From Klebsormidium nitens (taxonomy: Eukaryota > Streptophyta > Klebsormidiophyceae > Klebsormidiales > Klebsormidiaceae): a stretch of DNA of 64,000 bases. Both the position numbers and the translations under genes were made by a program. This document shows positions 36,146 through 48,900 of this stretch, piece by piece (position 1 is the first letter of the stretch; each line of letters begins with the position of its first letter). A model generated the notes under the pieces. That model had not been told where the DNA came from. It saw nothing but the letters and a program-made list of their open reading frames with translations, and ran no database searches. Location: assembly GCA_000708835.1 (NCBI GenBank), contig DF238762.1:117483-181482 (forward strand). Reading direction: 5' to 3'.

Positions 36146-38384
36146 ATGAACACTTTTCCCTGGCTAAGCACTGTTGTAGCCCTTCCACTCCTTTCTAGTT
36201 TCCCTCTCCCTTGGCTAAGAGAGAGGGGCAACCATTTGGTTCGTTGGTATTGCCTAGTAGTCTGCCTAATTGACTTCTTACTGCTTGGGTATGTGCTTGG
36301 TTCTCACTATGACTTCTCTGTGCAGGGCTTGCAATTGCGAGAAGATTGGAGTTGGATCCCTGCTTTAGGCGTGCATTGGTCTTTAGGGCTCGATGGTCTT
36401 TCCATGTGTTTGGCACTCCTTACCGGTTTTGTTACGACTCTTGCCGTCCTTGGGGCTTGGCCTGTGACGCGCCATCCATGCTTATTTTATGTTCTTATGC
36501 TTGCGATGTACACTGGTCAGATGGGCCTGTTTGCTTTTGTGAGCCGATAAAGATTCAACTCCTGATTGACTATTGCCAATCAGATCCTCTTCACCTCTTC
36601 CAATAGCATAAATCGCTAGGGGAGCATAGCACGTGAGGCAATTCTATTCGTAAAAAGACAAAACCTGTATACTCGAAAAAACTTTGTTTTTCACAGACCT
36701 TCTATCCTTTCGTAGAACAAAGCCCCAAGACTCAAAATGTCTGCGCTGTTCGATGGCTGGAAATATTGAAACGAAAAAACTATAGAATTCAAAGCGATTT
36801 TTCTTAAGGTATGAGGCTTTTGAATAGAAGTTAGGGAAGCGCTTTTTTCAGAAAGGGGTTTTCAACAGATTTGTTAGAACAGCAGGCGCTCTATTCTTAT
36901 GGACTATGGGAAAGAAGTGAGCCCAAAAGAACAGGCTAGATAGGCTAAAACATAAGAATTGTTGCAAAGAATAGCACTCCATATGAGAATAAAAAAATGC
37001 CCCTTGAAGAAGCTCATGGCCTTGAATCAAATCAGCTCGTTGTGGATCTTGCTTTGAAAGCATCATAATGAGCCAATCTTTGGGATGATACTCGCACTAT
37101 GCTGTGTTCGTCAAACCATTAAGGATGGCTATCAGTGTGAGCATTGAAAAAAAAGTTGCCTTGCTTATCTTATCTATATAGAAGAACAAAGCAGCATTAG
37201 ACTCAAAAAACCTCTCGCTGCCAAATAGCCGCATGCAATAGGAGTTGCTGGTGCGGTTTGGAGGGTATTGTTTGCAAATTCGAAAGCGTTGAACTACTCT
37301 ATCGCAAGACATGCTTCTTTTCTTTCTAATGTGGGAGCTTGAACTAGTCCCCGTCTATTTTCTTCTTTCTCTCTGGGGAGGACGAAAACGTCTTTATGCA
37401 GCAACAAAGTTTCTTCTTACTACAGGGATTGCATCTTTGTTTATCTTATTGTCAGCTATTGTTATGGCTCTTTATGGAAAACCAACGACATGGGATCTTT
37501 CACTCCTGTCCATTAAGTCATTTCCACTTGCTTTACAGATCACTCTCTATCTTGGGCTTTTCGTTGCTTTTGGGGTCAAGATTGCTAGCTTTCCTCTTCA
37601 CAGTTGGCTCCCAGACACGCATGGAGAGGCTCACCCTAGCACTTGCATGCTATTGGCTGGCATCTTACTCAAGATGGGTGGCTATGGTCTGATTCGGCTC
37701 AATGTCCAGATCTTCTCGCAGGCACATCATCTGCTTGCTCCGTGGCTTATAGCGTTAGGAGTCATCAATATTGTGTATGCAGCCCTTACATCTCTTGCTC
37801 AGCGAAACCTCAAAAGAAAGATTGCTTACTCCTCCATCTCTCATATGGGCTTTGTCCTGATTGGAATAGGCTCTTTGACAGATATAGGCATGAGTGGGGC
37901 TTTGCTCCAAATGATCTCTCATGGGCTTATTGGTGCAAGCCTCTTCTTTTTGGCTGGAGCCCTATATGATCGTACAAGAACACTCATCTTAGAGCATATC
38001 GGAGACATGGCACGACCCATGCCTAAGATGTTTGCTCTATTTACAGCTTCCTCTCTCTCCTCTCTTGCTTTACCTGGTATGAGTGGCTTCCCTGCAGAGC
38101 TCTTGGTCTTTTTTGGACTTGCACTCAGCCAAGCCTATCCTCTTTCTTTTCGGATTCCTGCCGTAGCACTTCAAGGACTTGGCATTGTGCTAACTCCCAT
38201 TTATTTGCTAGCGATGCTTAGGCAGATCTTCTATGGCAAACAAACACGTTTGAATCACAGACATTTTGTCGATCTAGGACCTAGAGAAACCTTTGTTAGT
38301 TTTGCTTTACTCTTGCCTATCGTTGGGATTGGCATCTGTCCTCAGCTTGTCACTCAGCTTTATCAAGGCAGCTTGTCTTGGTAA
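36146..38384 (+). CDS. ndhD: NAD(P)H dehydrogenase-like complex subunit D, split by one group II intron
   Basis: NdhD is an antiporter-like proton-pumping subunit of the NDH membrane arm. Exon 1 is about 36146-36536 (ends [14 protein letters not shown]) and exon 2 is 37303-38384 (starts with SQD completed across the junction, then [20 protein letters not shown]). The joined protein is 490 residues. Key helices with WELELVPVY and [12 protein letters not shown]-like sequence ([21 protein letters not shown]) are intact. The 3' splice site is well placed; the 5' site is uncertain by 2-3 nt. An ndhD intron is not typical in land plants. Confidence 0.93.
36537..37302 (+). other. group II intron in ndhD
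   Basis: About 766 nt. The domain V candidate AGCCGCATGCAATAGGAGTT (continuing GCTGGTGCGGTTT) lies near 37226-37258, followed by a domain VI-like segment with an A seven nt before the 3' end CTCTAT. The joined frame reads FASQDMLL, the family consensus, if exon 1 ends at 36536; the 5' end is then TTGTGAG rather than GTGYG. No ORF is inside. Confidence 0.75.
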
Positions 38385-38397
38385 AATCAAACCATCC

Positions 38398-38416
38398 TAC
38401 ACCCCTATAGGGGTGT
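38398..38416 (+). terminator. palindromic hairpin after ndhD
   Basis: ACACCCCTATAGGGGTGT is a perfect 18-nt palindrome starting 14 nt after the ndhD stop. It is the likely 3' end of the ndh cluster transcript. Confidence 0.65.
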
Positions 38417-40035
38417 GTGGATACAAATGAATGAGATTGAAAAGAAAGCCATATTTTTTCAAGCCTTCGCCCGAACACGACTAGGCAGCTCACTCTCGAT
38501 CATTCGCTTGTTCTTTTCAATTGCTGCCAAATCAGTATCATTGACATGATGAGTTCCAATCATAAGATAAGCAGCGCATCTTCGCATTTGGCCAAGCTAG
38601 TGTTCAGTCAGTAGCAAAAACCTTTCATTTCCTATCATTTCACAATGGCTTCTATGTGCCAATGTGCCAATGTTGGGCTCTAAGTGCACATGGGTGCATC
38701 AGTGGAAGATTGCGAAAAGGGAAGCTTGCTCGATTGACTCAAACAAAGGTATGATCAATTAGAATACTGATTGATTGGACTAAAAAAAGTTGACCATATA
38801 AAGCATTTTTTATTTGCTCTTTATTACTAAAGAGTTCAAAGGAATGGAGAAAAAGATAAGAAGCATTTTTCCTGCGCCTAGCAAATTCATAAAAATATCT
38901 TTTCTTACATCAAGGAATGGGAAGCTCAATGTTCAAGATTATTCAAATCAATCAAAGCTTTCCCTTCTTGGGAAATGAATTTTGATTGCTATAGAAGCAT
39001 GCACGAGAGCTTAAAAACCTGAATCAAGATCAAAATCTTCCACTTAGCATAAACAAATAGTTCAAGTCTTTTTTTTCATTTTTATTTATACAACAGTTGT
39101 AATTAAAGATGATAAAAAAGATGCTGTACAAATGAAAGCATACAGCACTTGTTATTCTACAGGAGAGCACTTTTGTTTGAGAGATGTTGAAACGCTAGGA
39201 TCATCAGTCCAAATAGACAAAAACTCTGTGTGTTTGCTGTTTGTATCAAGGGTCAATGGACTGAATGCAAGACTTCTGCTTGTGTCGTCTGAAGACAATC
39301 GTAGTTGTAAGCATTGCAGTTGACTCGCGGAAAAATTCAATGAAGAAAGCACATGAAAAAAAGAAAACTTCGCAATTGAGAGAATCGGTGTATCAAAGTT
39401 AGAAGATATTCAATCAACATTCCGGTATTGAGTATTCCGCAAAACTCTTTACTAAGATAAACAAGGATGTACCTTTTTACAAGAGGGCAGCCTGGTGGAA
39501 GTCTAAAAAAAAAAGAAAAAATAGCTCACTTATTGGTTCTTTAAATAGAAGAAGAGACAACGTTTCTATACGATACTTAGGGCTTTTTTACTTGATTTGA
39601 CTCGTTGAATATCAATAATCCATTTGGTTTTATACTTAGATATTTCCCGCTAACTATAAATCGTGTACATTCATTGTATATGCACACGAGAATAATGTGC
39701 GAATCATTTGATTGCTTTCTTTCAAAATCACGTATAAGTCTTTGCTTCAAGTTGTTTTGCTTTTTTTGTTCGTTTGGAAAGAGTTGTTTCATTTGTTTCC
39801 ATCTCTCTCTCTTCGTGTATTTCGTCTCTGATACTCTATACACTTTTGTTTGAATCATTCAAATGTATGCTCATTTTTGAAAGAATTAAATAAGAGTAAC
39901 TTTTTGATTGTATATTAGCTGCTTCAGGTGTACAATGAGAATCGCTGGCCCCCGATGAGTCTGCTTTCGGTAGTGCTCTTCTTTGGGTTTGGCGAAACTG
40001 TGGGCTAGGCCCCACTAATGAAAGGAGAGAGGCGC
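38417..40035 (+). other. 1.6-kb gene-free region between ndhD and chlL
   Basis: Only short low-complexity open frames on both strands, no tRNA and no rRNA fragment. The one structured element I can name is the duplicated psaA leader at 39214-39295. A TACAAT near 39932 might be the -10 of a chlL promoter, with an unclear -35. Confidence 0.5.
39214..39295 (+). repeat. second copy of the psaA leader segment
   Basis: Matches 11391-11479 in the same orientation (blocks ACTCTGTGT, TGTAT, GGGTCAATGGA, TGAATGCAAG, TTGTGTCGTCTGAAGA). The match stops at the position equivalent to the psaA ribosome-binding site, so no psaA coding was carried along. The next gene downstream is chlL, about 740 nt away. 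Confidence 0.8.
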
Positions 40036-40905
40036 ATGAAGATTGCAGTGTATGGAAAGGGTGGGATTGGCAAGTCGACCACCAGTTGCAATATTTCGAT
40101 TGCTCTTGCCAGGCGGGGCAAGCGGGTGCTCCAGATTGGCTGCGATCCAAAGCACGATAGCACCTTTACTCTGACTGGATTCTTGATACCTACGATCATT
40201 GATACCCTGCAGTCTAAGGACTACCATTATGAAGATGTGTGGCCCGAAGATGTGATTTACCAAGGCTATGGGGGTGTAGATTGTGTAGAGGCGGGCGGGC
40301 CCCCTGCGGGCGCGGGATGTGGGGGTTATGTGGTGGGTGAGACAGTGAAGCTGCTAAAAGAGCTAAATGCATTCTATGAGTACGATGTAATCTTATTTGA
40401 TGTTCTCGGGGATGTTGTGTGTGGTGGTTTTGCTGCGCCTTTGAATTACGCAGACTATTGCATTATTATCACAGATAATGGATTTGATGCACTGTTCGCT
40501 GCAAACCGAATTGCTGCATCTGTGCGAGAGAAGGCACGTACCCACCCTCTTCGTCTTGCTGGCTTGGTAGGCAACCGTACTTCCAAAAGAGATCTAATTG
40601 ACAAGTATGTGGAGGCATGCCCCATGCCAGTTTTAGAAGTTTTGCCTCTAATCGAGGACATCCGGGTATCGCGTGTCAAAGGCAAGACTTTATTTGAGAT
40701 GGCTGAAACGGAACCCAGCCTTTCCTATGTATGCGACTTTTATCTCAATATTGCGGACCAAATCCTAGCAAGGCCAGAGGGAGTTGTGCCCAAAGAAGTG
40801 CCAGACCGTGAGCTGTTTAGCCTTCTCTCCGACTTCTATTTAAACCCTACGAACCAGAAGGCAGAGCAGGTACCGGGAGAGCACTTAGACTTTATGATGG
40901 TCTAA
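40036..40905 (+). CDS. chlL: light-independent protochlorophyllide reductase, iron-sulfur ATP-binding protein
   Basis: ChlL is the nitrogenase NifH-like reductase that feeds electrons to ChlN/ChlB for chlorophyll synthesis without light. The start is taken at the ATG at 40036 ([20 protein letters not shown]) after AAAGGAGAG; this gives 289 residues, the usual length, while the in-frame ATG at 40018 adds six. P-loop [17 protein letters not shown], and the cluster Cys in GAGCGGY and DVVCGGF are all present. chlN follows 64 nt later. Confidence 0.98.
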   Translation: MKIAVYGKGGIGKSTTSCNISIALARRGKRVLQIGCDPKHDSTFTLTGFLIPTIIDTLQSKDYHYEDVWPEDVIYQGYGGVDCVEAGGPPAGAGCGGYVVGETVKLLKELNAFYEYDVILFDVLGDVVCGGFAAPLNYADYCIIITDNGFDALFAANRIAASVREKARTHPLRLAGLVGNRTSKRDLIDKYVEACPMPVLEVLPLIEDIRVSRVKGKTLFEMAETEPSLSYVCDFYLNIADQILARPEGVVPKEVPDRELFSLLSDFYLNPTNQKAEQVPGEHLDFMMV

Positions 40906-40954
40906 TTCGAAATCATTTTTTTTCCTGTTCATCTTTTTCAAGTTATAGATATAG

Positions 40955-42373
<1,419 letters not shown>

Positions 42374-42984
42374 AAAGAACTCTTCCAACTCCCTAGTGAG
42401 ACCAAATCACTAGGGATAACACAAATCCAAATTGTAGAGAATAGACAAATAAAAACTATGGACAAAATTTTCAAATTTTTCTTGATTTAGATGGTGCAAT
42501 TAGTACAGTAATAAAAAAACAAGCCAAAAAGTTGCAGGGCATCACCTTTTTGTTTTTTTACAATGTAGAGTACTTCTTTTTTTGTAAAGAGGAGTTTACG
42601 CTGAAACCAAACATTGGTTATAAATTGATATAACTATCGAACAATAAATATATGGCTTTAGCGACTAAAGTGAATGAAGTGCGTTTCGTTTATTGAATCT
42701 ACCGCCAAGTAGGTCAAAGTATCCACCCCTTCTTGTTTGTACCATATTATCAATAAAAATAGAATAGTAAGTTTCCAAGCGAGGGACCCCTCCCCCGCTT
42801 GGCCGACTAAAAGTTGTCCACCCGACGCCTACTATGCCCCATTTGTTCGTTTAACGAGTCCTATTCTCTTACCGAAAATAGATTGAAGAAGTGGTGCAAA
42901 TAGGTCATCATCCAAGATTGTCCCCTAAGTACGTGTTCTTTCAAGCTTTGAAAGAGGATTTCAAGGGGACGGGCTTTATTCTTC
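42374..42984 (+). other. spacer between chlN and the ycf1 3' end
   Basis: About 610 nt between two genes that converge. It contains AT-rich sequence and a C-rich patch near 42781-42800; no gene, tRNA or strong hairpin is apparent. Confidence 0.5.
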
Positions 42985-45900
42985 CTACTTATTCTTCCTA
43001 TTAGGCTTGTTGTAAGATCGAGACACAAGGAGGCGCCACAAGCTCTTGGGAACAAGTGGATAGGCCTTGTTTCGAGCCCATAGCTTGAACCCTTCGGGTT
43101 GCTTTTCGAATTCAGAGCGGATCGACTTCACAAGAAGTATACGCAACTCGGTTCGACCCAGTTGGGGGATGCCTGCCTTACGACCAAGCATCTCTACCCT
43201 CCATATGCGATCGGACCAACGAAGCATCCAGTCAAACCCTAGGTCTCGCAGGGCGCGTCTTAGCGGCTTGAGCCTCTCTCTCCATGTTTGTTGGTAGGGC
43301 TTCTCAGGGAAGTAATAGCGAGTTCTCCACCAGATTGATGATGCACGCCAAGTGCGCAAGGAATACATAGCTTTCTGGATAAAGTGTTCGGGAAGCCCAT
43401 GGAAGGAGTAGCTCATCTCATGGGCCATAGGTCTCGCAAGGGTACCCATAGACGTCATGTAAAGATCCTTCGTACGAATCTCCATTGTACGGGCGACGGA
43501 TGGGCCATCCTCGTATCCCTTTAGCTTGGACACTTGAAGGTCCATCCACTGGGAGAAGAAAGGCTGGAGGGGTACGGGCTCAGGAAGCCTATTTCCTACG
43601 TGACGCACCTTACGCTCGTACTTCCTTTTCGTCACTGGCTCTTCTTGTTCTATCTGCCCCAAACCCGACGACACACTGTTTTTCAATAGAAGATTCGAGT
43701 CATTATGACTCTTGCGGGAGCTTAGCATATGATGGAGCAACGCTTTACTTGCAAAGAGCCGATCCTGTTTGTTCCTGTCGGCTCCGTAAGAGGCTGATTC
43801 GTGGTTGGGGGAAGGCAAGTTTTTCGCTGGCAGGCGTCCGGCTAGCGGTTTTCCTTGACCGTTGCTCTGCAAGGACTGGACTGTCAATTTCCAGGTAGGC
43901 TGGACTTGGGCCCAGGTTTGGAACGGGTGAGTTCGGTGCTGGGATCCATCTTGAGCATTGGAGTGAGTCAGTTGGAGTAGCTTTGCGGGCAGATAAGACA
44001 AGGTGTTGATTTGAGTCTTAAGCCACCGGGATGTACGATTCGCCCATGCAGTTAGTTGAAAGATCCACTGATAGATTTGTTGAGATAGCTCGTGAGGGGA
44101 AAGCAAGACGGGTCTTGGCAGCCTGTTTTCTTCATTGGTACCTGGGAGCCTGTTCTCTGGGCGGATAGGCTGGCCAAACGCCCCGATGGCCTGGCATTGC
44201 CAAAGAGCAATTCCCTGTCGGGCCTCTCTGCCTAGGTGCCTGGTACCTTGCTGTCTAAGATTATTCTCTGCTATTGCATGCTTGGGGGAAGGAGGGCTAT
44301 ATACGAACTTCCTTTGTACTACTCCCATAGCCCAGCCTAGAGTTCGTACCTTCATTCGTGGGAGAGGTTGTACAAGGTTTCTTGTTCGTACCTGATTCGC
44401 TTCGTCGTGCCGTCGATTATCAAGCTGTGCAGTTCGTATTTTCCACATTTCCGGATTTTCTATCTCTCTGGCGAGAGGACACTGCAAGCTTGGTGGGAGA
44501 CCCTGGGGTTGTACAGGGCCCATGAAGAGAACGGGATCCAGGGGAGTATGAATGTCAAGCATAACTGACTTGCCAAGAGCCTTACCCATCAGCGCTCTCC
44601 AGGCTCGTATGTCCTGAACAGTGTGCCAATGGAGAAATTCCATGTGCACGCTTTCTTCATTCTTTTTCCATGCTATACTTTCTTCGGGTTGGTTTTTACC
44701 CCAAGCCCAGACGTCCTCTGAGCGCTCTCCGCGTCGTTGATAGACCACCACGTTCCCCTTAAGGTTAAACCGCACTCTGTTTCCAACAACAAAGCTGCCA
44801 AATAAGCTACTATCCCACGGCTCAACCCCATAGTAGTTATAATCGTCAACCCCATCGTAGTAGTAATCAATTCCAAAGTCAACAGAGTCCTCAAAGCCGG
44901 GCCTGTAGACCACGAGATCGCTTTGCGCGGGGCTGGTTCGAGAGGTAGATACCTTTTTTACGTAAGCCAAGGCATCCACTAGGCTCACCATCCTTGGATT
45001 CTTATCCATCTCGTTTATAACTTCTAATTTATTGTTCATTGGCATCTGCTGCTTGAGTTTCTCAAGCCTAGTACTGCTCTCAGAATCCAGAAGATCAGGT
45101 GTCGCCCTTTTCTCCAGAGAGAGCCGATCTCGCAAGTGTTTGTTATAGCTAAGGCTCTCAATCTCTTTGCTCAGTGTACGGAGCTGCCATTCGACCTCAA
45201 GGGGAATTTCCACCTTAGGTAAGGAACGAACTGCAAGCCCCCAGGGAGCATGCAGGCGACGAGTATCTCGCGTAGCGTGTAGGCTTGAAGAGGGTACGAG
45301 GATGCGCATGCTCTTTGTGGCCTCCTGTTGCAAAATGTGAGCAAGCTGACGAGAGGGCAGGCTTAAATCATATAGCGCAACCATTAATTTTGCCATGTCT
45401 TCTCTCACCCAAGATCCGCTGGTCTCTACTTGGCATGCTTTTCTTTCGTTCACATCCATGAAAAGACGAAGTAAGTCCAAGGCCTCTTCCAGGCCAGATC
45501 TAGACTTTCGAAGACCTGTCACTGCCCTCTCAATCACCTCAGGCACCTCCAGCAATGTTCTCTCCAACGCTTTTTGAGATTCACGATAAGCTTGCAGCAT
45601 CTCTTTCCGATGGCGCGCATAAAGACGAAGCCGACGATTGATATTATCCTCCATACTTGAGGAAAGCATAGACTTGGTTGTTGCACTGAGACAAACCAGG
45701 GCGGCCTCCCTTAGTCGAACAGGCATGGACCGCAAGTTCCTCTCTCGAAGTTTGGGGTCCCTACGGCTCCATAGTCTCTTGCCCTCTGCCAAGTTCATAG
45801 GCTCTTTCAGCCCCCTAGGATTTTTAAGGGCTTGCTCTATATTATCAATATCAAGTGCTAGGCCTTGAAACAAAACAATGAGTCTTTGTCGTTGGAACTC

Positions 45901-48900
45901 GCTAAGGTGTAAAGCCGCGCTACAGGTGCCATGTACGAGACGTTCAATTTCGGCCGTACGCCATGAGAAGGCTTTATCGCGAATTGTGCTCTTTTGCTTG
46001 AGGATCAAAGCTTCTCTCTCTCTTTGGGGGAGGCTCTTGTTGAACTGAAATAGTTGACCCTTGGAATGGTCTGTTAGGTTTAAATCACTCCGTCGTAGAG
46101 CGAAAGATTCCCATTTTATGGCCCACTCTTCCAGGCTCATGCTATCCTTTTCCCAAACTTCTTGAGGATTGAGCACGGCCGATTTAGCAAGGCAGGCTGT
46201 AGCTCTTTCTAGGCACCGTTTACAGCTTTTCAAGCAGTTTCTCTCTACCCTCGTCACTTCGCGCCGGCTTAGTTGATTGTCCACAGCTTGTGCCAAGTTG
46301 CCAGCAAGAGACATTGTTCGCTCAACCTTTTTGCGCTCTATAGCGTATAGCTTTGTATCAAATGCTTGGCTCTCGGGAGAATCTTGGTGCAAAAGCCTTG
46401 AACCTTCCAACACAGCCATTGCAATTGTGCTTTCTATGTTCCGTAGGCTTGTTAGGTAGGACATAGCTTGCACTTGGCGAACAAGGCTGTGGCTCACCGA
46501 GCCAGAGGGAAGAGCTTCTTCTGCCCAGGACAGTGTGACCCCAGTAATTCCCAAACTACTCTGATGGCAAATCGAACTCCTATTCGGTCTTTGTCCAATC
46601 CGATCGAAGATCAAGCCATAGCTGGGTTGCCTCCAAAATAGACGAACCTCGTCCCATAGCTTTGCTTGCCTCCACGGAGATAACATGTTCCAGCCTTCTT
46701 CTCGCCAATGAAGGACAAAGAAACGGGCCACATGGGCTAAAGAGTTCCAGCTGTCTTGAATCGGAAGGGACAAGGTATGGGCTTTATCTTTAAGACTTCC
46801 AAGTGTTTCCATCATTTTCGGCTTCCCGCGCTTGAGGCTAAGCGTCTCAAGATGTATTTGATTCCTCCATGCCTTGCCTGGTTCATGCCGGATCAAGCCC
46901 GCGAAAACCTCTCTTCTTGCTCGTTCTTGGCTCAGTGCAAACTTCCTTGTTTCACGCTCTCGTTGTTTTAGGGCTTTAAGACGGCTCATAACACCTTCTG
47001 TGTAGCTCTGGTTGGGAATCAAACCTTGACCCAGCTTGCTCAGAAGTGGAAGAGGTACCTGTAGACTGTAAGAGGAATGCTGCCATAGACGTTCCACCCA
47101 TAGGTGTAGCTTATGGCCTAGAGCTCTGCGACGGATCTTGTTCATTCTGCGTAGCATTCTTTGTCTGGAGGAGTCAGGCGCTAGCCTCTTCCAAAGAGCA
47201 AGGCTGCGTCGTATTAGACCGCTTGAAAATAGACCGTTCTGGTCTTTTTTCTCATATTCGAAGCCCTCCGGATCATACAGCTCCTCATAGCTGTTCAAGC
47301 TCTCTTTGTCCGAAAGCTCTGGTTGGGGCTCTTGAGGCTGAGGCTCTAGCTGGTGCTCTTGAGTCTGAGGCTCTGGCTGATGCTCTTGAGGCTGAAGCTC
47401 TGGTGAGAACTGCTCCTTCGAATGAACCTCGTCAATGTGCTGGGTTGTTTGGCCATCTAAGATATCAACCTTTTTCCGAAGAGGTTTCATCAACACGTCT
47501 GAGTCATAGAGTTCACCCCGGAAAGCAAAGTCTTTAATACTTGTATAGTGTGGCAGTCCCTTAGCTCGCCGCTTACCCGTCTTATTGGCTAGTGTGCTCA
47601 TGCGTTGAAAGCGTGTGGGGTTGTTCAACTGCAATATCCGCCAGTTTCGGTTTGTTAGCACTTGTATAGGATAAACGTATTGATTTTGGGCCTTAGAGGA
47701 ACCAGCTTTTACAACCCAGTCGTAATTTTGTAGGTCCATTCCTAGCCACCATGGCTTAACGCCCGGAACCTGTCCATAAGTCTTTAGAAAAAACGAGGGT
47801 ACTCGCTTATTAATATAGGGAAGATCATGATATGGGACTCTAGTAAAGCCAAAAAAGCTCCACAACTTCTTCGTTACAGCCTTGCGTCTACGGATAAACC
47901 GATTGTAGTATTTGCGGAGCCCCTCAGAACTGTTGTCTGGTGGGTACACCCGTTTGTATAGCTTGCGATAGTAGTTAAGGTTGTCGTAGTCATTTCGGGG
48001 AAGAAGAAAGCTCTTCACCTCTATCTCGTTCAGTGCTTTCCAGGGGTTATGCACAAAGGCTTGGAGAGCCAGCTGGAGAGCCTGGAAAGGGTTCTTGATG
48101 CGCACGGCTATCATGTGGTCGCTAAAATGGCTCGACCTGTTTCTTGTTCCAACAAAGGAGGGAATCTTCTTCCACTTGCCTTCACTGACCTTGCGCTCGT
48201 ACCGGTTCCAAGAAAAAAAGCCCTTATTAGACGGTTGATAGATGAGCTGTGGCTTGCCCAAGATCATGAAGGTCAGGTACACCTTACTGTCCGAGGTAGG
48301 AAGGAGTGGGATGAAGGACCGAAACATACCCTGAACCACGCCGAGATTGAATTGAATCACCCGACTGGCAATCTCTACAAACTTTCCTAGCCATACCCCT
48401 CCAATCATATGAGAATACCTATCCACAAGAACAAGTATTCCATCCTTACTACGTAAATCGTATTCCAACCTTTTAGTAAATCGGGCCATGCTTTCCATGT
48501 CCATAGCAAGACTTATACCCCTCCGGAACAGATCCCAGTCCGGGTGTTTTTGAAAGGTCTCATAGGATGGACTTAAACCAAAGAACACTTGTTCGCTGTC
48601 ATTGTTCGTCGGAACATACTTCTTTAAGTTCACGTGGTCCAAATTCTCAAAATCGCTGTCTAAAACTTTGCCAATACGCTTACGCTTACGCTTGAAGTAT
48701 TGAGTGTTCCGATAGAGGGGCTCCAAGATGGTAGGGTAAGACTTGTATTGGCGTAAAGAAGATGGGCTTACCCCCCGACCTAAGCTGCTCTCTGGCTTCA
48801 CAAGACGTGGGATTCCAAGGAATCCTCGACTGATTTGATAGGACCGTCGAGGCAATAAGCCTGGCTTGAGACGACGTATTGTCTCCATAGACATAGATTC

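Noticed and set aside
47046-47537. 163-codon plus-strand ORF opposite ycf1
   Set aside because: It is a shadow of the ycf1 frame; its apparent Leu/Glu/Ala repeat only mirrors the Gln/Pro/Glu repeat on the coding strand.
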